NCBI RefSeq assembly: GCF_029889905.1
Contig: NZ_JARANZ010000001.1
Location: 1 to 64,000, forward strand
DNA: 64,000 nucleotides
From: Chromohalobacter sp. 11-W
GTDB lineage: Bacteria > Pseudomonadota > Gammaproteobacteria > Pseudomonadales > Halomonadaceae
Direction: 5' to 3'
The notes beneath the pieces were generated by a model. It was not told the DNA's origin, made no database searches, and worked only from the letters and a program-made list of their open reading frames with translations. This document shows positions 54,014 to 63,399 of this stretch, in pieces (within the stretch, counting starts at the first letter, position 1; each line of letters begins with the position of its first letter). The position numbers and the translations under genes are program-made.

Positions 54014-55306
54014 ATGAAACGACCCATTTGCAGCCTCGCATTGGGGCTTTGCCTGGCGGGATGCCAAGGCATGGCGGCTAGCGATACTGCGACTTCTTCG
54101 GCCCAGGTCGATAACACATCGGCGAAGGCGCCAAGTGCCGACACCGCTACGGCCTCGGACGACGAACAAGCGTCGTCTCGGGGGTTTGCCGCTTGGGTGG
54201 AGGGCTACCGGGAGCATGCGGCGGCGGAAGGCATTGATGCCGTCACGCTGGCGGCAGCCTTCGACGATGTCCGCTTTCAGCCGCGCATCATTGAGCTCGA
54301 CCGCTCGCAACCGGAGTTCTCTCGCCCGGTGTGGGCGTATCTGGACACGGCGGTCTCCGATCAGCGCGTCCGCCAGGGGCGTGCAAAACTCGATGACCAC
54401 CGCGATGCCGCGATGCGGGCGGAGAATCGCTACGCGGTGCCGGCCGAGATATTGACGGCGATTTGGGGCGTGGAAAGCAACTACGGCAGCTATTTTGGCC
54501 ACTTTTCGACCATCGATGCGCTAGCCACGCTAGGATTCGAGGGACGGCGTCAAGACTTCGCCCGCCGCGAACTGCTCGCGGCCTTGGAGATCCTGCAAAG
54601 CGGCGATATCGATCGCGAGCACATGCGTGGCTCGTGGGCGGGCGCCATGGGGCACACGCAATTCTTGCCGTCGAGTTTCCTTTCCTATGCCGTCGACGCT
54701 GACGGCGATGGCCGGCGTGATATCTGGGGCAGCGTGGACGACGTGATGGCCTCGACCGCATATTACCTTGAGCAAGCCGGTTGGCGGGCCGGGCAACCTT
54801 GGGGCGTGGAAGTCACGCTGCCCGATGACTTCGATTACGCTCAGAGCGAGCTCGCGGTGCGTCATTCTAGCGATGAATGGCGCTCGCAAGGCGTACGTGC
54901 ACGAGGAGATACGTGGCCGTCGTTCGACGAGGCCTCGGTGATTGCCCCGGCGGGTGTACGCGGTCCTGCGTTTATGGTGGGCCCTAACTTTCGGGTCATC
55001 ATGCGCTATAACGCCTCCACCAGTTACGCCTTGGCTGTCGCGGCGCTGGCCGAACGCATCGCGGGTGGTGATGGCATCCAAGGCGACTGGCCACGCGATC
55101 TCGAACCGCTTTCGCGCACCCAAGTCAAGGAGATGCAGCGTCGACTCAACGCGCTGGGCTTTTCTACCGGCGGGGCGCCGGATGGCATCGTGGGCCCCAA
55201 CACGCGTCGTGGCCTGCGCGAATTCCAGCGTAGCCAAGACATGACACCGGACGGCTTCCCTACGCATGCCTTGCTCGACAGGCTTCGCGACGCATCCGTA
55301 CGGTAA
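54014..55306 (+). CDS. mltB: Lytic murein transglycosylase lipoprotein (MltB family)
   Basis: A 430-aa GH103 lytic transglycosylase. The N-terminal signal MKRPICSLALGLCLAGCQG has a lipobox ending at Cys18. A Ser/Thr/Ala/Asp-rich linker follows to about residue 60, then the catalytic domain with Glu in WGVESNYGSYFGH and block GSWAGAMGHTQFLPSSFLSYAVDADGDG. A C-terminal peptidoglycan-binding domain (MQRRLNALGFSTGGAPDGIVGPNT) covers the last 65 residues. It cleaves murein glycan strands to 1,6-anhydromuramyl ends and is probably at the outer membrane. Start has AAGGA 7 bp upstream; an upstream frame adds 12 residues. Confidence 0.93.
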   Translation: MKRPICSLALGLCLAGCQGMAASDTATSSAQVDNTSAKAPSADTATASDDEQASSRGFAAWVEGYREHAAAEGIDAVTLAAAFDDVRFQPRIIELDRSQPEFSRPVWAYLDTAVSDQRVRQGRAKLDDHRDAAMRAENRYAVPAEILTAIWGVESNYGSYFGHFSTIDALATLGFEGRRQDFARRELLAALEILQSGDIDREHMRGSWAGAMGHTQFLPSSFLSYAVDADGDGRRDIWGSVDDVMASTAYYLEQAGWRAGQPWGVEVTLPDDFDYAQSELAVRHSSDEWRSQGVRARGDTWPSFDEASVIAPAGVRGPAFMVGPNFRVIMRYNASTSYALAVAALAERIAGGDGIQGDWPRDLEPLSRTQVKEMQRRLNALGFSTGGAPDGIVGPNTRRGLREFQRSQDMTPDGFPTHALLDRLRDASVR

Positions 55307-55315
55307 GTGTGTCGC

Positions 55316-56674
55316 TCAGGCGGTCGCAGGCATAGGCGCCGCGATCGCCTGCGGTGATGGATGGGCCGGTCTCGGTTCATCGCGTCGATCGTCGTCCAGC
55401 GTTGCGGAGAAGCGCTCAATGGCGGCCACCACTTCATTGGCCCCTTGGCGTATGCGTTGAATCGTCTCGCCGGCGTCTTCCGCGCGCCGTACCCCTCTTT
55501 CCACACCGCTCAGGCAGTCGCGCATCCCCGCATCAGCATGTTGGGTCAGCCCGCGCAGGGTATCGATCGTCGAGATGATATCGCGGGTGGCGTGCGCCGT
55601 GCGGGTCGAGAGTTCGCGCACCTCGCGGGCAACCACAGCGAATCCGCGGCCATGTTCTCCGGCGCGTGCCGCTTCGATGGCGGCATTGAGTGCCAGTAGG
55701 TTGGTCTGCTCGGTGATTTTCTGAATATTCTCGATGACGGCATTGATGTCTTGCGAGTGGCGCGTGAGTTCGGCAATGACGGTGGATGTCTGGCGGATTC
55801 GTGCCTCGATGTGGCGGATGTTTTCGACGACCTCGCCGATGATGCGTGTACCGTCGGTGGCGCTGACGTCAGTGTCGCTGGAAATGCGATACGCCATGTG
55901 GGCGCTGTTCGCTTCCGCCTGATGGCGCTCAACACGCTGTGTGATGTCGGTGGCGAACTTGATGATCTTGTACAAGTTTCCATCATCATCGAAAACAGGG
56001 TTGTAGGTGGCCTCGAGCCACAGTGTCCGTCCCCGGCTATCGAGACGCTTGAACTCGCCAGCGATGAATTCTCCGGCATTGAGACGCGTCCAGAAGTCAT
56101 CGTATTCCTGGCTGCTGGCGTATTCGGCCTCGCAGAAAAGACGGTGGTGGGCCCCCACGACCTCTTCGAGACGATATCCCACGGTTGCCAGGAAGTTGGC
56201 GTTGGCGGTCAGGATATCGCCAGCAGGCGTGAATTCGATGATGGCCGTCGAGCGATCCAGGGCGTCGAGGCGGCTACGCATGTCGCTCTCGGCACGCACC
56301 TTGTCGGTGATGTCGCTGGCTGTCTTGACCACGCGCTTGACCTGTCCCGAGCGCCCGATAATCGGCGTATAAGACGCTTCAAGCCAGAGGGTTCGTCCGC
56401 CTTTGCCGAGGCGCTTGTAGCGTCCGGTCATGTATTCGCCATGCGCCAGACGCCGCCAGAAGTCGCGGTAAGCGGGGCTTTGTGCGTGAGTTGGCTCGCA
56501 CAACAAACGATGGTGTCGCCCTTGAAGCTCGTCGAGACGGTACCCCGTTATTTTCAGGAAATTCGCGTTGGCATCGAGCACCGTCCCGTCCGGATGAAAG
56601 TGAATGATGGCGGTGGCGCGATCGAGTGCTTTGAGCGTGGCGACGTCGCGGCGATGCTGGCGGAAATGGGCCAT
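55316..56674 (-). CDS. PAS-PAS methyl-accepting chemotaxis-like protein (BdlA type), copy 1
   Basis: A 452-aa soluble receptor without transmembrane helices. Two PAS domains are followed by an MCP signalling domain with the hairpin tip [35 protein letters not shown]. In each PAS domain the segment HHRL-x-CE recurs (residue context GRHHRLLCEP and GAHHRLFCEA). The architecture resembles Pseudomonas BdlA, which links redox or nutrient signals to biofilm dispersal. Start at 56674 gives MAHFRQHRRD; an upstream TTG frame adds 28 residues. A second paralogue follows upstream in the same orientation. Confidence 0.92.
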   Translation of the reverse strand: MAHFRQHRRDVATLKALDRATAIIHFHPDGTVLDANANFLKITGYRLDELQGRHHRLLCEPTHAQSPAYRDFWRRLAHGEYMTGRYKRLGKGGRTLWLEASYTPIIGRSGQVKRVVKTASDITDKVRAESDMRSRLDALDRSTAIIEFTPAGDILTANANFLATVGYRLEEVVGAHHRLFCEAEYASSQEYDDFWTRLNAGEFIAGEFKRLDSRGRTLWLEATYNPVFDDDGNLYKIIKFATDITQRVERHQAEANSAHMAYRISSDTDVSATDGTRIIGEVVENIRHIEARIRQTSTVIAELTRHSQDINAVIENIQKITEQTNLLALNAAIEAARAGEHGRGFAVVAREVRELSTRTAHATRDIISTIDTLRGLTQHADAGMRDCLSGVERGVRRAEDAGETIQRIRQGANEVVAAIERFSATLDDDRRDEPRPAHPSPQAIAAPMPATA

Positions 56675-56764
56675 GGTGACTCCGTGTCCTGAGGAAGATG
56701 GGCTGGAAAATGTTTCTTTTTGTGAACGATGCCAGGACACAGAGTAGCTCTCGCGCAAAATATA

Positions 56765-56777
56765 TACAATAATTGTA
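56765..56777. promoter_or_regulatory. 13-bp palindrome upstream of MCP copy 1
   Basis: tacaat-a-attgta in an AT-rich stretch, 91 bp before the start. A possible operator or promoter element; no factor is identifiable. Confidence 0.25.
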
Positions 56778-56881
56778 CAAATATGCTGAGCGTTTGAAGT
56801 AATTGCGACGGCAATCGCCCGGCCGGCGTTACAAGACGCGGCCAGGCGGGAAGGGGATCACAGAATATGAACAGCCGGTTG

Positions 56882-58216
56882 TCAGGCGTGAGCGGTACTC
56901 ATGCCACGCAAGGCAGTCGGGAGGTCGTTGTCGGCTTCGAGCTGCGGGAGAGACGAGGCGACGTGCTGAATGGCACTGACTACGTCGTTGGCGCCGGAGC
57001 GAATCTTGTCGATGGCTTGCCCGGCCTCGCCAGCCATGCGTACGCCGTTGTCGACACTGCCTATGCAGGCCTGCATGCCGCTGCTCACTTCCTGGGTAAG
57101 GTCGCGCAGGCTGGCGATGGTCGCGGTGATATCCTGAGTGGCTTGCGAGGTGCGTAGCGAGAGCTGGCGGACCTCATGAGACACGACCGCGAAGCCGCGA
57201 CCGTGTTCGCCGGCGCGTGCCGCTTCGATAGCGGCATTGAGTGCCAATAGGTTGGTTTGTTCGGCGATGTCGTGGATGCTCTCGACCACTTTGTTGATGT
57301 CGGTAGAGCGTTGTTCCAGCGTGGCGAGTTGTTGTGAGGTGCTGGCGACCTGCTCGGCAATACGACGGATTTCCTCGACGGTGTCGTTGATGATGCGTGA
57401 GCCGTCGTTCGCCGACGCTTCGGTCGTCGAGGAGATGCGGTAGGCCATCTGCGCGCTTTCGTTCTCGCGCGTCACGCGATCGGTGATGTTGGTGGCGAAC
57501 TTGACCACCTTGTAGAGATGCCCATCGGGATCGAAGACTGGATTGTAACTTGCTTCGAGCCACAGGGTATGGCCCTGCTTGTCGACGCGTTGAAACTGCC
57601 CTGACATGAACTCACCGGCGTTAAGACGGTGCCAAAAAGCGCGATATTCCTGGCCTTCGGCGTAGTTGCGTGCGCAGAAAATGCGGTGGTGCATGCCCTC
57701 GATCTCCTGGAGAGTGTAGCCCACGGTATCGAGGAAATTCCGGTTGGCGGTGATGATATGGCCATCGGGGGTGAACTCGATGATGGCCATAGAGCGGTCG
57801 AGGGCGTTGAGCCGGCTTTTCATGTCCTGTTCGCGACGAACGCGCTCGCTGATGTCGGTTGCTGTCTTGACTACACGAACGACCTTGCCGTGTCGGTCGG
57901 TGATGGGATTGTAGGAAGCTTCTAGCCAAAGAGGTCGGCCGTCGCGCGCCACGCGCTTGAAGCGACCGGCGATGAACTCTCCCTGGCGCAGGCGCTCGCA
58001 GAAAGCCGCGTACTCATGGCTTACAGCCAATTCGCGATCACATAGCAGCCGGTGATGCTGACCGAGCAGCGTTTCGGCCTGATAGCCGGTGGTAGCGAGG
58101 AAATTGGCATTGGCTGAGAGGATGACACCCTGGGGCGAGAACTCGATGACCGCCATGGCGCGATGGATGGCATTGAGTACGGCTGCATGCTGGTGTGGCA
58201 AACGAAATAAGCCCAT
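56882..58216 (-). CDS. PAS-PAS methyl-accepting chemotaxis-like protein (BdlA type), copy 2
   Basis: A 444-aa soluble PAS-PAS-MCP protein, a close paralogue of copy 1. Both PAS domains keep the HHR-x-x-C segment ([10 protein letters not shown] and [10 protein letters not shown]). The MCP tip is [35 protein letters not shown]. The two copies differ mainly at the N-terminus and the C-terminal tail. Start ATG at 58216 gives [10 protein letters not shown]; an upstream in-frame frame adds 33 residues without support. Signals to the chemotaxis or second-messenger machinery are inferred. Confidence 0.92.
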   Translation of the reverse strand: MGLFRLPHQHAAVLNAIHRAMAVIEFSPQGVILSANANFLATTGYQAETLLGQHHRLLCDRELAVSHEYAAFCERLRQGEFIAGRFKRVARDGRPLWLEASYNPITDRHGKVVRVVKTATDISERVRREQDMKSRLNALDRSMAIIEFTPDGHIITANRNFLDTVGYTLQEIEGMHHRIFCARNYAEGQEYRAFWHRLNAGEFMSGQFQRVDKQGHTLWLEASYNPVFDPDGHLYKVVKFATNITDRVTRENESAQMAYRISSTTEASANDGSRIINDTVEEIRRIAEQVASTSQQLATLEQRSTDINKVVESIHDIAEQTNLLALNAAIEAARAGEHGRGFAVVSHEVRQLSLRTSQATQDITATIASLRDLTQEVSSGMQACIGSVDNGVRMAGEAGQAIDKIRSGANDVVSAIQHVASSLPQLEADNDLPTALRGMSTAHA

Positions 58217-58398
58217 ATCCTGCGTTCCTCTTATTATCCTTGGCGAAACCTTGTCGAGGTCGACTACTGAATATCGACAGTATCGGCAGCGGATTGAGGG
58301 CTCCGCGAATCGCATGCGCGAATAAGCAAACCGAAGGCAAGTTAGCGCCTTAATCTTGCCTCATACAGAGGCGGTGCGGATGGGGCGCCGGGTGAGGG

Positions 58399-59109
58399 TC
58401 AGAAAAGGCGTGCGAGCAGCGCGGTCACGGCGGTTTCGACGCGCAGGATACGCTCGCCCAGGTGCACGCCTTCGAAACCGAGGGCCTGGAACCGCTCGAC
58501 TTCGTAAGGCACGAAGCCGCCTTCGGGGCCGATCGCTAGTGTGACGGGTTCGTCGAGGCCGCGTGGGCAGGTCGTGGCCATGCCGGGATGTGCGATCAGC
58601 GCGCGACGCCCGCTCAGTTGTACAGGCAGGCGATCCTCGATGAAGGGCTTGAAACGTGGCTCGAATGTCACGCATGGCAGATGCGTGTCGCGTGCCTGCT
58701 CGAGTCCGAGGATGAGATGATGGCGGATCTTCTCGGGGGTTAGTTCCGGCGACTGCCAGTAGCTTTTTTCGACGCGCCGAGTATGCAGCAGGGTAAGCTG
58801 TTTCACCCCCAAAGCGGTGACGTGCTCGAGCGTGCGGGCTAGCATGCGAGGACGCGGCAGCGCCAACAGCAGATGGACCGGCAACGGCGCGGGGGGATCG
58901 CGATCCAGGGTGACCGTGAAAACGGCACCCGTGTCATCCAGTGACTGTAGCCGCCCGCGCCCCAGCGCGCCGCCGACCAGGCCCACGCTCAGTTCGTCGC
59001 CGGGCACGGCGCGATGTATTTCGCGCAGATGGCGTAGGCGTACGGGGTCGCGCAGATGCATGCGCTGGGCATCGAGGCGGTCGTTGTCGTCGAAGAGGAT
59101 GAGGTTCAT
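58399..59109 (-). CDS. rsmE: 16S rRNA (uracil-1498-N3)-methyltransferase RsmE
   Basis: SPOUT methyltransferase that makes m3U1498 in 16S rRNA. The 236-aa protein has an N-terminal PUA-like domain (FDDNDRLDAQRMHLRDPVRLRHL) and C-terminal SPOUT motifs AIGPEGGFVPYEVERF and LGERILRVETAVTALL, the knotted SAM-binding site. It is divergent from phaR; the start at 59109 gives MNLILFDDNDR. Confidence 0.96.
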   Translation of the reverse strand: MNLILFDDNDRLDAQRMHLRDPVRLRHLREIHRAVPGDELSVGLVGGALGRGRLQSLDDTGAVFTVTLDRDPPAPLPVHLLLALPRPRMLARTLEHVTALGVKQLTLLHTRRVEKSYWQSPELTPEKIRHHLILGLEQARDTHLPCVTFEPRFKPFIEDRLPVQLSGRRALIAHPGMATTCPRGLDEPVTLAIGPEGGFVPYEVERFQALGFEGVHLGERILRVETAVTALLARLF

Positions 59110-59226
59110 GAAAGCTCCGCGAATGGCGCGCGTAGTCTACTATTATGCCCCCGTGCTGTCGTGGGTGGCTTGCGCTGCTCGAATGTCGGTGCACAATGCA
59201 ATGAAAGCCTTAGTAAGGACTGCGCC

Positions 59227-59685
59227 GTGCGCGTGATACGCAAGTATGCCAATCGTCGTCTCTACGATACTCAGCAGAGTCACTATGTGACGCTGGAGGA
59301 TTTGCGTTGCCTGGTACTCGACGAGGTGCCGTTTCGCGTCGAGGATGCCAAGAGCGGTGAAGATCTGACCCGGCCCATCCTGCTGTCGATCATCACCGAG
59401 CAGGAGCAGCGCAACGACAACGATGCCGATGTCTTCTCCAATAACTTGCTCGAACAATTGATCCGTATTTACGCCATGGGGCAGTCTTTGCCGCTGGCCC
59501 GTTATCTCGAGCAAGGCACGCAACTGATGCTCGAACAGCAGCGCCATATGCAGGATCAGTGGCAGCAGGCGATTCGTCACTCGCCAGTAGAGACTATGCA
59601 GGAGCTGGCCGAGGAAAATCTGCGTTTCTGGCAACGCATGATGCGTCAGCACCAGGCGCCCGACGATGATATGCCGGAACGCTGA
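59227..59685 (+). CDS. phaR: Polyhydroxyalkanoate synthesis regulator PhaR
   Basis: A 152-aa PHA/PHB accumulation regulator. The N-terminal DNA-binding domain is RVIRKYANRRLYDTQQSHYVTLED, the family signature, followed by the PHB_acc domain with LLEQLIRIYAMGQSLPLARYLEQGT. It represses phasin genes and senses PHA granules in other bacteria. The start is a GTG at 59227 with TAAGGA 7-8 nt upstream; upstream in-frame extension is unsupported. The synthase and phasin genes are not in this window. Confidence 0.93.
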   Translation: MRVIRKYANRRLYDTQQSHYVTLEDLRCLVLDEVPFRVEDAKSGEDLTRPILLSIITEQEQRNDNDADVFSNNLLEQLIRIYAMGQSLPLARYLEQGTQLMLEQQRHMQDQWQQAIRHSPVETMQELAEENLRFWQRMMRQHQAPDDDMPER

Positions 59686-59765
59686 CGTCGCGCTCTGTCG
59701 TGGCGCACGCTTTCTGCCATAATGGTTCGATCTTTTTCGTCATAGCTCCATAAGGTCTTATCCAG

Positions 59766-61064
59766 ATGAAGGTTTTGATCATCGGCGGCGGTGGCCGCGA
59801 GCACGCACTCGCCTGGAAGGCGGCCCAATCTCCACGCGTCGATGCCGTCTTCGTGGCGCCGGGCAACGCCGGCACGGCGCGCGAGTCGAAACTCACTAAC
59901 GTGGATGTCGCCGCCACCGACCTGCCGGGGCTAGAGGCCTTCGCCCGCGACAATGGCGTGGAGCTGACCATCGTTGGCCCCGAAGCGCCGCTGGTCGAGG
60001 GTGTGGTCGATCGTTTTCAAGCGGCGGGGTTGGCTGTCTTTGGCCCCACTCAGGCTGCCGCTCAGTTGGAGGGTTCCAAGGCCTTCGCCAAGGACTTCCT
60101 TGCTCGGCATGCGATTCCCACCGCCGCCTATGCCACCTTCACCGATCTCGAACCGGCACTGGCCTACGTGCGTGAGCAGGGGGCTCCGATCGTCATCAAG
60201 GCCGACGGTCTCGCTGCCGGCAAGGGGGTGATCGTGGCCATGACACTGGAAGAGGCCGATGCGGCGGTACGTGACATTCTAGCCGGCAATGCCTTCGGCG
60301 ATGCCGGTGCGCGGGTGGTAATCGAGGAGTTTCTGCAAGGCGAGGAGGCCAGCTTCATCGTCATGGTGGACGGCGAGCACGTGTTGCCGATGGCCACCAG
60401 CCAGGACCACAAGCGTGCCGGTGATGGAGATACGGGCCCCAACACCGGAGGCATGGGCGCCTATTCGCCGGCGCCTGTCGTCACTGCGGCGGTCGAACAG
60501 CGCATCATGGATGAGGTCATCCTGCCCACCGTGCGCGGCATGGCCGCCGAAGGGCGCCCCTATACCGGCTTTCTGTATGCCGGGCTGATGATCTCGCCGC
60601 AAGGCGCGCCCAAGGTGATCGAGTACAACTGCCGTTTCGGCGACCCGGAAACCCAGCCCATCCTGCTGCGCTTGAAGTCGGATTTGGTGGCGCTGTGCCT
60701 GGCGGCGACCCAAGGGCAGCTCGCGGCTCAGCAATGCGATTGGGACACTCGTGCGGCGGTGGGCGTGGTCATGGCGGCCGGCGGTTATCCCGATGCCTAC
60801 CGTAAGGGCGATGTCATCGAAGGGTTGGACGGCGCCGAGGCCGTGGGCTGCAAGGTATTCCACGCCGGCACCGCTTTGCGCGACGATGGTCGGGTCGTGA
60901 CCAGCGGTGGCCGCGTACTATGTGTGACGGCCTTGGGAGCACGTGTCACGGTGGCGCGCGAGCATGCCTATGAAGGTGTGGCAGCGATCGATTGGCCAGA
61001 GGCGCTGTATCGCCGTGACATCGCCCATCGCGCGGTGGCCCGGGAGCGTGACGCCGGCGCATGA
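59766..61064 (+). CDS. purD: Phosphoribosylamine-glycine ligase
   Basis: ATP-grasp enzyme of purine synthesis (GAR synthetase). The 432-aa protein begins MKVLIIGGGGREHALAWK, then FGPTQAAAQLEGSKAF, and the ATP-grasp region GAPIVIKADGLAAGKGVIVA and NTGGMGAYSPAP, with the metal site in YNCRFGDPETQ. Normal length. It lies 80 bp after phaR with a possible CATAAT -10 in between. purH is not visible nearby. Confidence 0.98.
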   Translation: MKVLIIGGGGREHALAWKAAQSPRVDAVFVAPGNAGTARESKLTNVDVAATDLPGLEAFARDNGVELTIVGPEAPLVEGVVDRFQAAGLAVFGPTQAAAQLEGSKAFAKDFLARHAIPTAAYATFTDLEPALAYVREQGAPIVIKADGLAAGKGVIVAMTLEEADAAVRDILAGNAFGDAGARVVIEEFLQGEEASFIVMVDGEHVLPMATSQDHKRAGDGDTGPNTGGMGAYSPAPVVTAAVEQRIMDEVILPTVRGMAAEGRPYTGFLYAGLMISPQGAPKVIEYNCRFGDPETQPILLRLKSDLVALCLAATQGQLAAQQCDWDTRAAVGVVMAAGGYPDAYRKGDVIEGLDGAEAVGCKVFHAGTALRDDGRVVTSGGRVLCVTALGARVTVAREHAYEGVAAIDWPEALYRRDIAHRAVARERDAGA

Positions 61065-61202
61065 GGCGTTCGGCATGCCGCTCTACTAACGATAAGTGAC
61101 GAGCAGGGTAACGCGACATGGAAGCTGTACGATCGAGCAGTGCCGAGCGCGCGGCCAGCATGCGCCGAGTGTCGAGGATTTCGCTAATCGGAGAAACGCG
61201 CC

Positions 61203-62075
61203 ATGTCGCGTGAATATCCGATCATCGCGGTAACCGGCTCCTCTGGAGCCGGTACCACGACCGTCAAGCGGACATTCGAGCGCATGTTCGCGCGCGAGGA
61301 TATTCACGCGGCGTTTGTCGACGGCGATGCCTTTCATCGCTACACGCGCGATGAGCTGGCGCGCATCTTCGAGGAGGAGCCTAGCCGCAAGTCCGAACTT
61401 TCGCATTTCGCGGTGGAAGCCAACCTGCTCGATCGCCTCGAGGGCCTGTTCCAGGAATACGGCGACCTGGGCATGGGCATGCATCGTCATTACATCCATG
61501 CCGAGGACAAGCAGCATATCGAGGCGGGGTATCAGGTGGGCACGTTCACCGAGTGGGAGCCAGTCCCCGGCGGCACCGACCTGCTATTCTACGAAGGCCT
61601 GCATGGCGGGTTGGTGACGCATGAATACGATATCGCCAAGCATGTCGATCTGTTGGTCGGCGTAGCGCCGACGATGAATCTCGAGTGGATCCAGAAGATT
61701 CACCGCGATACCAATCTGCGTGGCCATTCGCAGGAATCGGTGATCGATACCATCCTGGGGCGCATGCACGATTATGTGCGTTATATTCAGCCGCAGTTCT
61801 CCCGCAGTCACATCAACTTTCAGCGTGTGCCGACGGTAGATACGTCCAACCCCTTCGAGGTACAGGACATTCCCACCGATGCCGAGTCCATGGTGGTGAT
61901 TCGCTTTCGCGACCCGCATGCGGTGGATTTCCCGTATCTACTGACCATGATTCGCGACTCCTTCATGACGCGCCCGCATACCCTGGTGGTGCCGGGCGCA
62001 CGCATGTCGCTAGCCATGGATTTGATTCTGGCACCGCTGGTGACGCAGTTGTTGGATCAGCGCCGCTTCCGCTAG
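61203..62075 (+). CDS. prkB: Phosphoribulokinase-like protein PrkB
   Basis: A 290-aa P-loop kinase with Walker A VTGSSGAGTTTVKRTFE near residue 10, DGDAFHRYTRDELARI, and HIHAEDKQHIEAGYQVGTFTEWEP. This matches the PrkB family found in E. coli and other non-autotrophs, about 290 aa. Related proteins make ribulose-1,5-bisphosphate in autotrophs, but RuBisCO genes are not in view and the physiological substrate is unknown. The start at 61203 is the family-like MSREYPIIAVTGSSG. Confidence 0.92.
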   Translation: MSREYPIIAVTGSSGAGTTTVKRTFERMFAREDIHAAFVDGDAFHRYTRDELARIFEEEPSRKSELSHFAVEANLLDRLEGLFQEYGDLGMGMHRHYIHAEDKQHIEAGYQVGTFTEWEPVPGGTDLLFYEGLHGGLVTHEYDIAKHVDLLVGVAPTMNLEWIQKIHRDTNLRGHSQESVIDTILGRMHDYVRYIQPQFSRSHINFQRVPTVDTSNPFEVQDIPTDAESMVVIRFRDPHAVDFPYLLTMIRDSFMTRPHTLVVPGARMSLAMDLILAPLVTQLLDQRRFR

Positions 62076-62134
62076 GCACTTTTCAGATGAGGCCTAGGCA
62101 GCTATTTCTACATCGACGCGAGGAGGAAAGGCCC

Positions 62135-62476
62135 ATGGATTGTCTGTTCTGCAAGATGGTCAACCGCGATATCGAGCCGGATATCGTCTACGAGGACGAT
62201 CACGTATTGGCGTTCAACGACATCAATCCCCAGGCGCCCACGCATGTGTTGATCATCCCCAAGAAGCACATCGCCACGCTCAACGACATCGAAGAGGACG
62301 ATCTGGCGTTGGTCGGGCGGCTACAGCATACCGCCGCACGCCTGGCGCGGGACCTCGGTTTTGCCGAGGACGGTTATCGTGTGGTGATGAATTGCAATGA
62401 ACATGGCGGCCAGTCGGTCTATCATGTGCATATGCATTTGATGGGCGGTCGTCGCTTCACTTGGCCAGCGGGCTGA
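62135..62476 (+). CDS. hinT: HIT family nucleotide-binding protein (HinT-like)
   Basis: A 113-aa histidine-triad protein. It starts MDCLFCKMVNRDIEPDIVYED and ends with the triad HVHMHLMGGRRFTWPAG. The family hydrolyses AMP-lysine or aminoacyl-adenylates and purine phosphoramidates. AGGAGG lies 8 bp before the ATG at 62135; a longer in-frame frame adds 150 unrelated residues. It lies between prkB and coq7. Confidence 0.95.
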   Translation: MDCLFCKMVNRDIEPDIVYEDDHVLAFNDINPQAPTHVLIIPKKHIATLNDIEEDDLALVGRLQHTAARLARDLGFAEDGYRVVMNCNEHGGQSVYHVHMHLMGGRRFTWPAG

Positions 62477-62531
62477 CCGTAACGCGCCAGCATCTTGCGC
62501 GTTTCTTCCCAGCGATGGACGCATCGATGCT

Positions 62532-62564
62532 ACCGGGCCGCTCGCTCCTCGAGTGGCCCGGTTT
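62532..62564 (+). terminator. Terminator after the HIT gene
   Basis: accgggccgctcg pairs with cgagtggcccggt (one G-T pair) around a 5-nt loop, followed by TTT. It lies 56 bp after the HIT gene and just before coq7. Confidence 0.6.
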
Positions 62565-62614
62565 CACGATGGCCGCGCTTTTTACACTCCGCTTCGTTGC
62601 ATGGAGACTCCTAC

Positions 62615-63256
62615 ATGTCCCGTCAGCTTTCCCGCACCGATAACCTGATCCAGCAGTTCGATACTATCCTGCGCACGCTGGTGCCGCACGCCGCCAGTGC
62701 CTCGCGCGCCAACCCCGCCGTAGGCACGCAGGATGCCGAAATGACCGACGCCGAGCGTCGCCATGCTGCGGGGCTGATGCGCATCAATCATACCGGTGAG
62801 GTGTGTGCCCAGGCGCTCTATCAGGGCCAGGGGTCAACCGCCAAGCTGCACGAGACGCGCGATCAAATGGAACAGGCGGCGGCCGAGGAAATCGACCATC
62901 TTGCCTGGTGCGATGAACGTTTGCGCGAGCTCAATGACCGGACCAGCTATCTCAACCCGGCGTTCTACGCGGCGTCATTCGGCATGGGGGCACTCGCTGG
63001 GGTACTGGGCGATAACATCAGCTTGGGCTTCGTCGCTGCTACCGAGGAGCAGGTGGGTCGTCACCTCGACGATCACATGCACAAACTGCCGCAGGGCGAC
63101 AGGCGCTCGCGGGCGGTGCTCGAGCAGATGCGCACCGACGAAGCGCATCACGAACGTTGGGCGCTGGAGGCGGGCGGCTCGCGCTTCCCTGCTCCTCTCA
63201 AGCTGGGCATGCGGGTGATGTCGCAGGTGATGACCAGATCGGTTTATAAGCTATAA
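62615..63256 (+). CDS. coq7: 2-polyprenyl-3-methyl-6-methoxy-1,4-benzoquinone monooxygenase (Coq7)
   Basis: Di-iron hydroxylase of ubiquinone biosynthesis. The 213-aa protein has the ferritin-like carboxylate ligands: Glu in RINHTGEVCAQALYQGQ, EEIDHLAWC (ExxH), Glu in ATEEQVGRHL, and TDEAHHERW (ExxH). It associates peripherally with the inner membrane. Start ATG 62615 gives MSRQLSRTDN; an upstream in-frame frame adds 40 residues. The terminator after it is very strong. Confidence 0.97.
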   Translation: MSRQLSRTDNLIQQFDTILRTLVPHAASASRANPAVGTQDAEMTDAERRHAAGLMRINHTGEVCAQALYQGQGSTAKLHETRDQMEQAAAEEIDHLAWCDERLRELNDRTSYLNPAFYAASFGMGALAGVLGDNISLGFVAATEEQVGRHLDDHMHKLPQGDRRSRAVLEQMRTDEAHHERWALEAGGSRFPAPLKLGMRVMSQVMTRSVYKL

Positions 63257-63305
63257 GCGCATTACAGCTATAAGCGCGAAGCCGGGCGCTAGAAGAGAAA
63301 TACCC

Positions 63306-63352
63306 AAAAGCGACCCCCACCTCGGCCTAGCCAAGGTGGGGGTCGCTTTTTC
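63306..63352. terminator. Bidirectional terminator between coq7 and speD
   Basis: Near-perfect 16-bp stem aaagcgacccccacct/aggtgggggtcgcttt with an 11-nt loop and T-runs on both strands. It serves two convergent genes. Confidence 0.92.
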
Positions 63353-63399
63353 TTCTCACTTCAAACTGACGGATCAAGGCGTCGCCGCGCAGCGGCAAA

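Noticed and set aside
58281-58288. GCCGATAC, resembling a sigma28 -10 box upstream of MCP copy 2
   Set aside because: No TAAA-like -35 at the required distance.
61118-61213. 31-codon ORF overlapping the prkB start
   Set aside because: Weak RBS and overlap with the start of prkB; probably fortuitous.
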